This document shows positions 22,735-30,301 of a stretch of DNA of 32,580 bases, piece by piece. Source of the DNA: Euzebyales bacterium (GTDB lineage: Bacteria; Actinomycetota; Nitriliruptoria; Euzebyales; JAHELV01). The stretch lies in the NCBI GenBank assembly GCA_035461305.1, contig DATHVN010000038.1, positions 1 to 32,580 on the forward strand, written 5' to 3'. The first letter of the stretch is position 1, and each line of letters begins with the position of its first letter. Made by a program: the position numbers and the translations under genes. The notes under the pieces were generated by a model. The model saw nothing but the letters and a program-made list of their open reading frames with translations, was not told the origin of the DNA and ran no database searches.

Positions 22735-23688
22735 ATGGATCCCGCACTCCAGTGGACACGCGCCCACATCCCGACCCTCGACGAGCGACGGATCCTGATC
22801 AGCGGCGCCAACAGCGGGATCGGCTTTGAGGCGGCACGGCTGCTGGCCGCCCGTGGCGCCGCCGTGACGCTGGCCTGCCGCGACGGGCAACGCGGGAGGG
22901 ACGCCCTGGTGCGGTTGCGGGCGGCGACACCCGACGCCGACGTCGACCTGCTGCGCCTCGACCTCGCCGACCTCGCGTCGATCCGTGAGGCGGCCGAACG
23001 GTGGAGCGACGGTCACGACCGACTTGACGTGCTCGTCAACAACGCCGGGGTCATGGCACCTCCGCTCCGTCGGACCGTCGACGGGTTCGAGCTGCAGTTC
23101 GGCGTCAACCATCTGGGTCACTTTGCGCTGACCGGCCTGCTGCTCGACGCGTTCCGCGGCGACGCGTCGCGCGTCGTCACCGTGGCCAGCGGTGCGCACC
23201 GCACGGGCACGATGGCGTTCGACGACCTGAACTGGACCCACCGCCGCTACCGGCCGTGGCCGGCGTACGGACAGAGCAAGCTGGCCAACCTGCTGTTCAC
23301 CTTCGAGCTGCAGCGGCGGTCGGCGGCCGCGGGGCTGCCCGTCGACGGGATCGCGGCCCACCCCGGCTTGGCGGCGACCGGTCTGCAGGGACGCGGCCCG
23401 CGGATGCGCGGCAACGCCCTCGGCGCGCAGCTCACCGAGCTCGCCAGCCGGGTCCTGGCGCAGGATGCCGCACGCGGCGCGCTGCCGACGGTCGTCGCGG
23501 CGGCGTCGCGTGATGCACGCGGTGGCGACTACTGGGGCCCCGCCGGCCGCTTCGAGATGCGTGGCCGGCCCGCGCGCGTCCCCGTGGATCCCGCCGCGAC
23601 GGACCTGCGCGCGGCCGCGATGCTGTGGGACCGCTCGGAGGAACTGACCGGGGTGCGGTTCGAGGCCCTGCGATCGGCCGCGTCATGA
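22735..23688 (+). CDS. short-chain dehydrogenase/reductase (retinol-dehydrogenase-like)
   Basis: 317 residues. The NAD(P) motif is ISGANSGIGFEAARLL (SGANSGIG at 23-30), with an Arg in ACRDGQRG suggesting NADP preference. NNAGVM (102-107), the catalytic Ser in TVASGAH (S152), and Y178 and K182 in AYGQSKLANLL are all present. The length and the LNWTHRRYRPWPAYGQSK layout match the WWOX/retinol-dehydrogenase-like SDRs of actinobacteria. Substrate unknown. A TAGCGT -10-like box is at 22695-22700 and a GAGGA site precedes ATG. The stop overlaps the start of the protease gene (ATGA). Confidence 0.9.
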   Translation: MDPALQWTRAHIPTLDERRILISGANSGIGFEAARLLAARGAAVTLACRDGQRGRDALVRLRAATPDADVDLLRLDLADLASIREAAERWSDGHDRLDVLVNNAGVMAPPLRRTVDGFELQFGVNHLGHFALTGLLLDAFRGDASRVVTVASGAHRTGTMAFDDLNWTHRRYRPWPAYGQSKLANLLFTFELQRRSAAAGLPVDGIAAHPGLAATGLQGRGPRMRGNALGAQLTELASRVLAQDAARGALPTVVAAASRDARGGDYWGPAGRFEMRGRPARVPVDPAATDLRAAAMLWDRSEELTGVRFEALRSAAS

Positions 23689-24302
23689 CCGACACGCTGA
23701 TCTCGGTCCTGCTGTTCCTCGTGGTGCTCGTGCCGTCGGTCATCCTGCACGAGGTCGCCCACGGCGTCACCGCCCTGGGCTTCGGCGACGACACCGCCAA
23801 GCGTGCCGGCCGACTGACCCTGAACCCGCTTCCGCACATCGACCCGTTCGGAACGGTCATCCTCCCGACGCTGCTCGCGTTCACGGCGGGCGGCGCGTTC
23901 GGCTACGCCAAACCCGTCCCGGTCAACCCGTCCCGCATGCGCAGGCCACGTGACCACGGGTTGCTGGTCAGCCTCGCAGGCCCGGCCACCAACATCATGC
24001 TCGCCGTTCTTGCCGCCGTAGCGCTGCGCGCGCTGGTGCCGTCGGCCAGCGACCTGGTGTTGGACCTGGTGTTCCGCTTCGGCATCATCAACCTGGTGCT
24101 GGCCGCATTCAACCTGCTGCCCATCCCGCCGCTGGACGGCTCGGCGGTCGTCGAACGCCTCCTGCCGCGTCGCCTCCTGCCGCAGTGGCGCCGCCTGCGG
24201 CTGTACGCCATGCCCGTGCTGCTGTTGCTCGTGCTGCTGCTGCCAGGCGCGCTCGGCCGGGTGTTCGACGTCGCGCAGCGCCTGTGGCTCCAGCTGCTGT
24301 GA
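23685..24302 (+). CDS. site-2 protease-like M50 metallopeptidase
   Basis: 205 residues, compact rhomboid-sized M50 protease. The zinc site HExxH is HEVAH (H22-E23, H26) in the first membrane helix after LFLVVLVPSVIL. The third metal ligand is the Asp in FNLLPIPPLDGSAVV, which lies in a later helix. At least four hydrophobic helices are visible, and the C-terminus ends in MPVLLLLVLLLPGAL. There is no PDZ or CBS domain, so it belongs to the minimal group whose targets are unknown; relatives cleave transmembrane regulators. It is translationally coupled to the SDR. Convergent with the E1 gene 24 bases away. Confidence 0.88.
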   Translation: MTDTLISVLLFLVVLVPSVILHEVAHGVTALGFGDDTAKRAGRLTLNPLPHIDPFGTVILPTLLAFTAGGAFGYAKPVPVNPSRMRRPRDHGLLVSLAGPATNIMLAVLAAVALRALVPSASDLVLDLVFRFGIINLVLAAFNLLPIPPLDGSAVVERLLPRRLLPQWRRLRLYAMPVLLLLVLLLPGALGRVFDVAQRLWLQLL

Positions 24303-24326
24303 GCCGGTCGTCCCGGGCGCCGGTGC

Positions 24327-26558
24327 TCAGCGTTCCAGGAGCTTGAGCGCCGCGTCGAGGATCTCGTCCTCCGACATCAGGACGCGGTCGGCGGAGGGTC
24401 CCAGCGGCACGAAGCTGTCGGCCGACCGCACGGCATCCATCGGCCCGTCGAAGTGACGCTGGACGAGGCGCGCGAGGACGGCATCGGCGATGCCACCCGA
24501 CTCGCGGCACTCGTCGGCGACCAGGACCCGGCCACAGGCTGTCGCCTGCTCCTCGATCGCCGCCCACGGCAGGGGTGCGAGCCAGCGAAGGTCGATGATC
24601 CGCGCCCGCCGTCCGTGACCGGTGGCCAGCTGGCGCGCGGCCCGCAACGCCTGACGGACCCCGTTGCCGAAGGTGAAGATGGCGATGTCGTCGTGCTGTG
24701 CGCCGTAGACGCCGACGTCGCCGGGCAACAGGTGCTCCCCTGGCGGCGGATAGTCGCTGAGCCAGCGGCCGTCCCCGTCGTCGTACAGATCCTTGGTGTG
24801 GTACAGCGCGATCGGTTCGAGCATGCAGACGACACGACCGTCGACGTGTGCCATCGCCATCGCGCCGCGCAGCATGCGTGCCGCGTCGGCGCCGCGGGCC
24901 GGGACGCCGATGATCAGGCCCGGGATCTCGCGCAGGGCGGCGACCGCGTTGTCGTTGTGGAAGTGGCCGCCGATGCCGCGCTGGTAGGCGAAGCTCGCGA
25001 TCCGCAGAACCATCGGCGTCGCGAACTGTGACGCCGACAGGAACCCGGTCGTCGCCGCCTCTCCGCGCAGCTGGTCGATGGCGTTGTGCAGGTAGGCGAG
25101 GTACTGGATCTCGGGCACGGGCAGCAGGCCGCGAAGCCCCAGGCCCTGGGCGACACCCAGGACGCTGGTCTCGTCGAGCAGGGTGTCGAAGACGCGTCGC
25201 GCGCCGAACGCCTCCTGCAGCCCGGCGGTCACGTGGTACACGCCACCCTTGCGACCGACATCCTCACCGAGCACGACCGCGTCGGGGCGCCGCAGCAGCT
25301 CGTCGTGCAGCGCCGCGTTGATGCAGGCGGCCAGTGTTCGACGCGACGGCGCCGTCGCCGCCTCGGGCAGCTGGTCATCGAAGTGCCTGGCACGCCGCTC
25401 CGGGTCGGGCGTGGTCGCGGCGTCAACCGCGACCGCGTCGGCCGAGAACGGCGCGATGGGTCGCATGATCTGCGCGCGGTCGTCGAGCGGTGGCCGATCC
25501 GCGTGCCGCTCGACCGCCCGGTCGATCTCGGCGCGAACGCCGCGGACGATCTGGCGCAGCAGCGCGGCGCTGGCGGCGCCAGTGTCGAGCAGGCGCTGTG
25601 CGACCAGCAGCAGCGGGTCTTTGGCCTCGTCGTCGTCGATCTCCTGCCGCGAGCGGTAGGCCGTCTCGACGTCGCTGCCCGCGTGGCCCCACAGCCGGAT
25701 CGTCGGCAAGTGGAGGAACACCGGCATGCGGCTGGCGCGGCAGTGGCTGATCGCCTGCTCGACCTGACCCCAGACCTGGTCGATGTCACCGGAGGCGCGA
25801 ACGTACTCCAGCTGCGGCAGGGCCGAGAACGTGCTGGTGATCCAGCCCCGCGGGGTGCGCACCGAGATGCCCAGGCCATTGTCCTCGCAGACGAACAGCA
25901 CGGGCATGCCGCCGCCGAGCCGGAACGCGTAGCGCGCCGCGTTGATGCCCGACAGCGCAGTCGCGTGGTTGGCCGACGCGTCACCGAACGAGCAGCACAC
26001 GATGCTGTCGCCGGGAAGGTCGGCGCCGACCCCGAGGTGAACGGCCAGCTCGTGGGCGAACGCGAAGCCGGTGGCCTTCGGCACATGGGACGCGATCGTG
26101 CTGGTCTGTGGCACGACCCACGACCGTCGGTCCCCCCAGACCTTGTGGCGGCCGCCGGAGGTCGGGTCGTCCGCGGCGGCCGTCAACGACAGGACCGTGG
26201 CGCCGACCGGGTCGGCACCAGGGAGCTGTCGGGCGCGGGCCATCATGAACGGTCCCGACCGATAGTGCAGGAACGCCGGATCGGTGGGTCGCAGGAGGGC
26301 ACCGACGACGGCGTTGTGTTCGTGGCCGGCGCTCGAGATCGTGTAGTAGCCGCGGCCCTCGGCGCGGAGGTGGCGTGCGGCGACATCCAGCTCGCGCGAT
26401 CTGAGCTGGTCGATGAACAGCGCGATCGCTCGTTCCCTCGTCAGGCTCGTGCCACCGCGCAGGCGGCTGCCCGGACGCTCGACGGCGTCGTCGCCGTCGA
26501 CCGACGCGAGCAACCGGTCGAGGTTCTCCCGGACAGCAGCAACACGACCTGCGGGCAT
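24327..26558 (-). CDS. fused E1 alpha-beta 2-oxoacid dehydrogenase (thiamine-diphosphate dependent)
   Basis: 743 residues joining the alpha and beta subunits of a 2-oxoacid dehydrogenase E1. Alpha half (about 40-380): GYYTISSAGHEHNAVVGALLR and the thiamine-diphosphate motif beginning GDASANH (G192-D193) and closing at N227 (CEDNGLGIS). Beta half (about 410-743): LGEDVGRKGGVYHVT, RVFDTLLDETSVLGVAQGLGL, IGVPARGADAARML and RIIDLRWLAPLP with the C-terminal VLVADECRESGG. The substrate is probably a branched-chain or similar 2-oxoacid, or a substrate-unknown member; no E2 or E3 gene is adjacent, so partners must be elsewhere. A TAGCCT box (AGGCTA on +, 26565-26570) ends six bases before ATG 26558, so the message is likely leaderless. 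Confidence 0.88.
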   Translation of the reverse strand: MPAGRVAAVRENLDRLLASVDGDDAVERPGSRLRGGTSLTRERAIALFIDQLRSRELDVAARHLRAEGRGYYTISSAGHEHNAVVGALLRPTDPAFLHYRSGPFMMARARQLPGADPVGATVLSLTAAADDPTSGGRHKVWGDRRSWVVPQTSTIASHVPKATGFAFAHELAVHLGVGADLPGDSIVCCSFGDASANHATALSGINAARYAFRLGGGMPVLFVCEDNGLGISVRTPRGWITSTFSALPQLEYVRASGDIDQVWGQVEQAISHCRASRMPVFLHLPTIRLWGHAGSDVETAYRSRQEIDDDEAKDPLLLVAQRLLDTGAASAALLRQIVRGVRAEIDRAVERHADRPPLDDRAQIMRPIAPFSADAVAVDAATTPDPERRARHFDDQLPEAATAPSRRTLAACINAALHDELLRRPDAVVLGEDVGRKGGVYHVTAGLQEAFGARRVFDTLLDETSVLGVAQGLGLRGLLPVPEIQYLAYLHNAIDQLRGEAATTGFLSASQFATPMVLRIASFAYQRGIGGHFHNDNAVAALREIPGLIIGVPARGADAARMLRGAMAMAHVDGRVVCMLEPIALYHTKDLYDDGDGRWLSDYPPPGEHLLPGDVGVYGAQHDDIAIFTFGNGVRQALRAARQLATGHGRRARIIDLRWLAPLPWAAIEEQATACGRVLVADECRESGGIADAVLARLVQRHFDGPMDAVRSADSFVPLGPSADRVLMSEDEILDAALKLLER

Positions 26559-26601
26559 CCCTGAAGGCTAGACCGTCGGCACGACCAGCGCGCGCACCAT
26601 C

Positions 26602-26617
26602 TGTTGCGCGCGCAACA
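26602..26617. promoter_or_regulatory. 16-bp perfect palindrome between divergent promoters
   Basis: TGTTGCGCGCGCAACA is fully self-complementary and lies in the 146-base gap between the E1 gene (-) and the SLH gene (+). It is about 35 bases upstream of the E1 -10 box and about 30 upstream of the TAGCCT -10-like box at 26646-26651 on +, the position expected for a shared operator. Confidence 0.5.
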
Positions 26618-26704
26618 CCTCCACCGAAACGCGGCGGTCGGACACTAGCCTGTACGGGTACGTGTGGGTGAGTTCACGCCAGGCCGCGGAGACGATGATC
26701 GACC

Positions 26705-27601
26705 ATGAGAGCAGACCAGGTCTTCGGCCTCCTGCTGATCCTGCTCGCGATCTACCTGGGCGTCACCGCCGCGGGCCGTGGCGTCGCCGCCGGACAGCTG
26801 TTCGGCGGCGCGGGCGGTTCCGGCCCCATCGAGCTCGCGCCCGGGACCGGCGGCGGCAACGAAGGCGACGACGAGGACGGCCTGGGAGGCGACGACGAGG
26901 ACGGCCTGGGAGGCGGCGGCCAGAACGCGCAACCGAGCGGACGGGAACCGATCGTTGCCAACAGCGACTTCTGCGCGGCTGCATCACAGAGCTCGCAGTT
27001 CGATGACCTCGGCAACGCACACGACGAGGCGATCAGGTGCATGGAGGCGGCGGGGGTCGTCACCGGCGAGACGTTGACACAGTTCAACCCGGCCGACGCC
27101 GTCACCCGAGGAGAGGCGGCGATCGCGATCGCGGCAATGATGGACACAGCCAACCGCCTCGAGGCCGAGGGCGTCGCCCTGCAGGACCTGCCTTCCGCCG
27201 ACGACCCACGGTTCGAGGACTTCAAGGACGACGTGGCGGACTGCCCGGGGCAGAACGCGATCGCCCGGCTGAACGAGACACCGGTGGCGCAGGGCTACGT
27301 GGACTCACGGTTCGAGCCGTGCGGCAACGTCACCCGCGGCCAGATGGCGTCGTTGCTGGACCGGAGCTACCAGTACCTCAACGGCTCCGCGCTGCCGACC
27401 GGGCCGGACCGGTTCCGCGACGACGACACGTCGGTGCACGAGGCGTCGATCAACGCCGTGGCCGCCGCGCAGATCATGGAGGGCCGCGGCAACGAGCAGT
27501 TCATGCCGGGCCAATCGGTGCTGCGCGGGCAGATGGCATCCTACCTCGCACGGATCCTGATCCGCATGGAGGACAAGGGCAGGATCACGCCGTTGCCATG
27601 A
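26705..27601 (+). CDS. membrane-anchored SLH-domain protein
   Basis: 298 residues. One N-terminal hydrophobic helix (VFGLLLILLAIYLGVTAA, 6-23) without an obvious cleavage site probably anchors it. A Gly/Asp-rich linker with two identical copies of GDDEDGLG follows. Then three S-layer-homology-like repeats occupy about 98-298; each ends in the signature (V/L)TRG(E/Q)(A/M)A or LRGQMASYLAR. Paired Cys residues (FCAAAS..., RCMEAAG; DCPG, EPCGN) may form disulfides outside the cell. SLH repeats bind cell-wall polymers, so the protein would bridge membrane and wall. Such SLH sequences are characteristic of some deep actinobacterial classes. The 24-base repeat is at 26864-26911. Confidence 0.8.
   Translation: MRADQVFGLLLILLAIYLGVTAAGRGVAAGQLFGGAGGSGPIELAPGTGGGNEGDDEDGLGGDDEDGLGGGGQNAQPSGREPIVANSDFCAAASQSSQFDDLGNAHDEAIRCMEAAGVVTGETLTQFNPADAVTRGEAAIAIAAMMDTANRLEAEGVALQDLPSADDPRFEDFKDDVADCPGQNAIARLNETPVAQGYVDSRFEPCGNVTRGQMASLLDRSYQYLNGSALPTGPDRFRDDDTSVHEASINAVAAAQIMEGRGNEQFMPGQSVLRGQMASYLARILIRMEDKGRITPLP
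26864..26911 (+). repeat. 24-bp perfect tandem duplication
   Basis: Two identical 24-base units (26864-26887 and 26888-26911) within the SLH gene encode the acidic GDDEDGLG linker twice, a likely slippage product. Confidence 0.85.
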
Positions 27602-27665
27602 CCAGCGGGCTCTGCCGCGCCACGCCGGTGCGAAAGTGACGAGGCCGGTGTCACCACCCCACATC

Positions 27666-27679
27666 GCGCCCTGTGGCGC
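27666..27679. terminator. short hairpin after the ABC1-kinase stop
   Basis: GCGCC-CTGT-GGCGC, 5-bp stem with a 4-base loop, lies directly behind the ABC1 stop (-) in the convergent gap with the SLH gene. It is too short for a confident terminator call. Confidence 0.3.
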
Positions 27680-29095
27680 TCATGCCCGGTACGGCGACGC
27701 CGCGACGAACGCGGACTCGATCCGCCCGAGGTCGGTGGCTGGACGCGCGTCCTCGCTGAGCTCGAACAGCACGTCGCCCCAGCATCCGGTGGGCTCGAGC
27801 CGGGCCAGCAGTGACGTCAGGCCGAACTGGATGCGGTTGAGCATCAGGAAGGCCGCGGGCATCTCGAGCTGGCGGAGCGTCTCGACGTACCCCGCGTCCG
27901 GGTCCAAGCTGGCGGCCGTCACCTCCCGCGCGTAGGCGGCGGTGTAGCTGAACGGCTCGGAGGTGCTCATCGGCCTGTGCATCAGCCGGAACCAGCGGCG
28001 CACGACGTCGAAGTCACCGTCGAACTGCCCGCCCAGCAGGCCGGCCTCGCGCATGGCTGCCCGCAGCTGCGGCGCGTCGTCGTCGCGGACGGCGCGGTGG
28101 ACGGCATGGAGGCGGTCGCGGTCGGCCGTCCCGAACGCCTTGCAGCTGCCGAAGTCGATGAATACGACGGTGCCGTCGCCGGGGAACAGGTAGTTGCCAG
28201 GATGGGGGTCGGCGTTGAAGATCCTGAAGCGGTACAGCGAACCGAAGACGAAGCGGAAGATGATCTCGCCGTAGCGGTTGCGGGTGGCCTCATCGGCACC
28301 GCGCGCGACGTCGCCGAACGACTGGCCCTCCACGAAGTCGGTCACCAGCACGCGGGGCCGGCACCAGTCGTGGTGTACGGCGGGGACCCGGACGAACGGG
28401 TGGCCCGCGTAGCGGTCGGCGAATGCCTGGTGGTAGCGCGCCTCCGTCTGGTAGTCGAGCTCCTCGTCGAGCCGCGCCCGGACCTCCGCGAGCAGGGGTC
28501 CAGGCTCCAACCGGGGGTTGAGGACCCGCAGCAGTGGGATCAACAGCTCGAGGTTGGCCAGGTCCGCCAGCGTGGACTCCGCGACACCCGGATGCTGGAC
28601 CTTGACCGCCACGTCGGTCCCGTCGACCAACCTGGCGCGATGCACCTGTCCGATCGAGGCGACGGCGAACGGCTCGGGCTCCCAGGAGGCGAAGACCAGG
28701 TCGGCAGGAGCCCCGTACTCGGCCTGGAGCACCGCGGCCACGGTGGCGGGATCCGAGGCTGACGCCGAGTCCTGCAGCTGCGCGAGCCGCGTGTGGTAGC
28801 GCTGCGAGGACTCCTCGTCCATCGGCAGGTCGACGTAGCTCAGCAGCTGGCCCGCCTTCATGGCAGCGCCCTTCATCGACCCGAGGGTGTCGAGCACGAC
28901 GTCGGCGATCTCGTCGTGTGACAGGCCGACGCCGTCGACGTCGCCTCGGCGCTGTGCCCGCCGGGCTGCGAGCAGCCCCCTGCCCGCGGCCGCGGAGAGC
29001 CGGGCCAGCTGACCACCACGCGACAGGCGTGTGCGGGCGGCGGACGGTTCCGAGGGCACGTCCCCAGCATGCGACGCACCCGCGCCGCCCGCCAT
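27680..29095 (-). CDS. ABC1/UbiB (AarF)-family atypical kinase
   Basis: 471 residues. The family-specific KxGQ motif is in GSMKGAAMKAGQLLSYVDLP. The Ala-rich nucleotide loop is FAVASIGQVHRARL, VAVKVQHPG has the ATP lysine, the catalytic stretch is FNADPHPGNYLF, and the metal motif is VFIDFGS. These proteins are atypical kinase-like ATPases acting on isoprenoid quinone metabolism or lipid homeostasis at the membrane; actinobacterial members rarely have defined substrates. ATG 29095 is 13 bases behind the terC-like stop, so both are likely one transcript. Start choice is uncertain because the first 40 residues are low-complexity. Confidence 0.88.
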   Translation of the reverse strand: MAGGAGASHAGDVPSEPSAARTRLSRGGQLARLSAAAGRGLLAARRAQRRGDVDGVGLSHDEIADVVLDTLGSMKGAAMKAGQLLSYVDLPMDEESSQRYHTRLAQLQDSASASDPATVAAVLQAEYGAPADLVFASWEPEPFAVASIGQVHRARLVDGTDVAVKVQHPGVAESTLADLANLELLIPLLRVLNPRLEPGPLLAEVRARLDEELDYQTEARYHQAFADRYAGHPFVRVPAVHHDWCRPRVLVTDFVEGQSFGDVARGADEATRNRYGEIIFRFVFGSLYRFRIFNADPHPGNYLFPGDGTVVFIDFGSCKAFGTADRDRLHAVHRAVRDDDAPQLRAAMREAGLLGGQFDGDFDVVRRWFRLMHRPMSTSEPFSYTAAYAREVTAASLDPDAGYVETLRQLEMPAAFLMLNRIQFGLTSLLARLEPTGCWGDVLFELSEDARPATDLGRIESAFVAASPYRA

Positions 29096-29108
29096 GGACG
29101 CGCGGGCA

Positions 29109-30182
29109 CTACTCGGCGGTGGTCTCGGAGCCGGCGCTGCGCTCCGCCGCGTGGGCCTCGTCGTCCCGGGTGTCCTCGTCGTCCCGGGTGGCTTCGTCGT
29201 CCGCCGTGCCCTGCGGGGTGTGCCGCAGCGACAGCCAGAAGGTCAGCGCAAGCACGACGCCGATGAAGCCGAGCGACGCCAGCGTTGGGATGTGCAGCCC
29301 GAGGCCCTCGCCGATGAACTTGAGGCCGACGAAGCCGAGGATGATTCCGAGGCCCTTGTCGAGGTAGACGAAGCGGTCCTGGATCCCGGCGAACAGAAAG
29401 TACAGTGCGCGCAGTCCCAGGATCGCGAAGGCGTTCGAGCTGAAGACCAGGAACTCGTCGCGGGTGATGGCGAGGATCGCAGGGATCGAGTCGACCGCGA
29501 ACAGGATGTCGGTGAACTCGATCGAGACCAGCACCGTGAGCATCGGCGTGACCATCCGCTTGCCGTTCTCACGCACGAAGAAGTGCTCGCCGTGGTAGCC
29601 CTCGGTCTGCGGGAGCAGCCTGCGGATGCGCACGAGCACCGGGTTGTGCTCCGGATCGACCTCGAGGCCCTCGCTGGTGAACAGCCTGTAGGCGGTGTAC
29701 AGCAGGAACGCGCCGAAGACGTACACGATCCAGCTCAACGACTCGAGCAGCGCGACTCCCGCGAAGATGAACGCCAGTCGGAACACGATCGCACCGAAGA
29801 TGCCCCAGAACAGCACGCGGTGCTGGTACTTGGCCGGCACCGCGAAGAACGAGAACAACACCGCCCAGACGAAGACGTTGTCGACCGACAGGCTCTTCTC
29901 GATGAGGTACCCGGTGATGTACTCCTGCGCCGCCGTGCCTCCGAGCCACCACCACACGAGCCCGGTGAACGCCACGCCCAACGCTATCCAGACCGCGCTG
30001 TAGATCGCCGCCTCCCGCGTCTGGATCTCGTGCTCCTCGCGCATGACGACCTTCAGGTCGATCAGCAGGAGCATGGCGATGAAGGCGATGAACGCGATCC
30101 AGGCCCACAACGGCTCGCTGCCGCTGCCGCCTCCGCCACCGCCGCCTTCTGCCGCGGCGAGCAGCACGCCTACCGACGTCAT
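29109..30182 (-). CDS. TerC-family membrane protein (metal exporter type)
   Basis: 357 residues with about eight to nine hydrophobic helices. TerC motifs are seen in KSLSVDNVFVWAVLFSFFAVPAKYQHRVLFWGIFGAIVFR and EFTDILFAVDSIPAILAITRDEFLVFSSNAFAILGLRALYFL, containing the two conserved acidic DN/DS sites that bind metal. Members such as MeeF/MeeY export manganese, often supporting exported metalloenzymes; the name derives from tellurium resistance. The N-terminus has a run of glycines and the C-terminus a charged tail with three near repeats (DDEATR, DDEDTR, DDEAHA). ATG 30182 has a GGAG site. A large hairpin occupies the leader (30214-30259). Followed by the ABC1 kinase gene. Confidence 0.9.
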   Translation of the reverse strand: MTSVGVLLAAAEGGGGGGGSGSEPLWAWIAFIAFIAMLLLIDLKVVMREEHEIQTREAAIYSAVWIALGVAFTGLVWWWLGGTAAQEYITGYLIEKSLSVDNVFVWAVLFSFFAVPAKYQHRVLFWGIFGAIVFRLAFIFAGVALLESLSWIVYVFGAFLLYTAYRLFTSEGLEVDPEHNPVLVRIRRLLPQTEGYHGEHFFVRENGKRMVTPMLTVLVSIEFTDILFAVDSIPAILAITRDEFLVFSSNAFAILGLRALYFLFAGIQDRFVYLDKGLGIILGFVGLKFIGEGLGLHIPTLASLGFIGVVLALTFWLSLRHTPQGTADDEATRDDEDTRDDEAHAAERSAGSETTAE

Positions 30183-30213
30183 GCAGTCTCCGTTTCTCAC
30201 AGGGTGGCGGGGT

Positions 30214-30259
30214 GGACGGCGCGGGCAACGCTGGGCCAACTGTGCCCGCTCGGCCGTCC
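30214..30259 (-). ncRNA. structured leader hairpin upstream of terC-like gene
   Basis: GGACGGC-GCGGGCA (30214-30227) pairs with TGCCCGC (30243-30249) and GCCGTCC (30253-30259): a 14-bp stem with a 3-base bulge and a 15-base loop. It begins 32 bases upstream of the terC-like start, in the gap shared with the divergent sugar dehydrogenase. It may be a cis-regulatory RNA or an operator-like structure. The yybP-ykoY manganese riboswitch consensus was looked for and not seen. Confidence 0.4.
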
Positions 30260-30301
30260 CCATATGCCGGGTGTCTCGCCGGCCGGTGCCATCATGGCCC
30301 C

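Noticed and set aside
24303-24326. Terminator between the M50 protease and E1 genes
   Set aside because: Only a broken GAGCCGG/CCGGTGCTC pairing is possible, too weak to call.
25086-26564. 492-codon + strand frame opposite the fused E1 gene
   Set aside because: Antisense shadow of a clear E1 sequence.
30183-30301. yybP-ykoY manganese riboswitch before the terC-like gene
   Set aside because: The conserved loops of that riboswitch could not be found; only a generic strong hairpin is visible.
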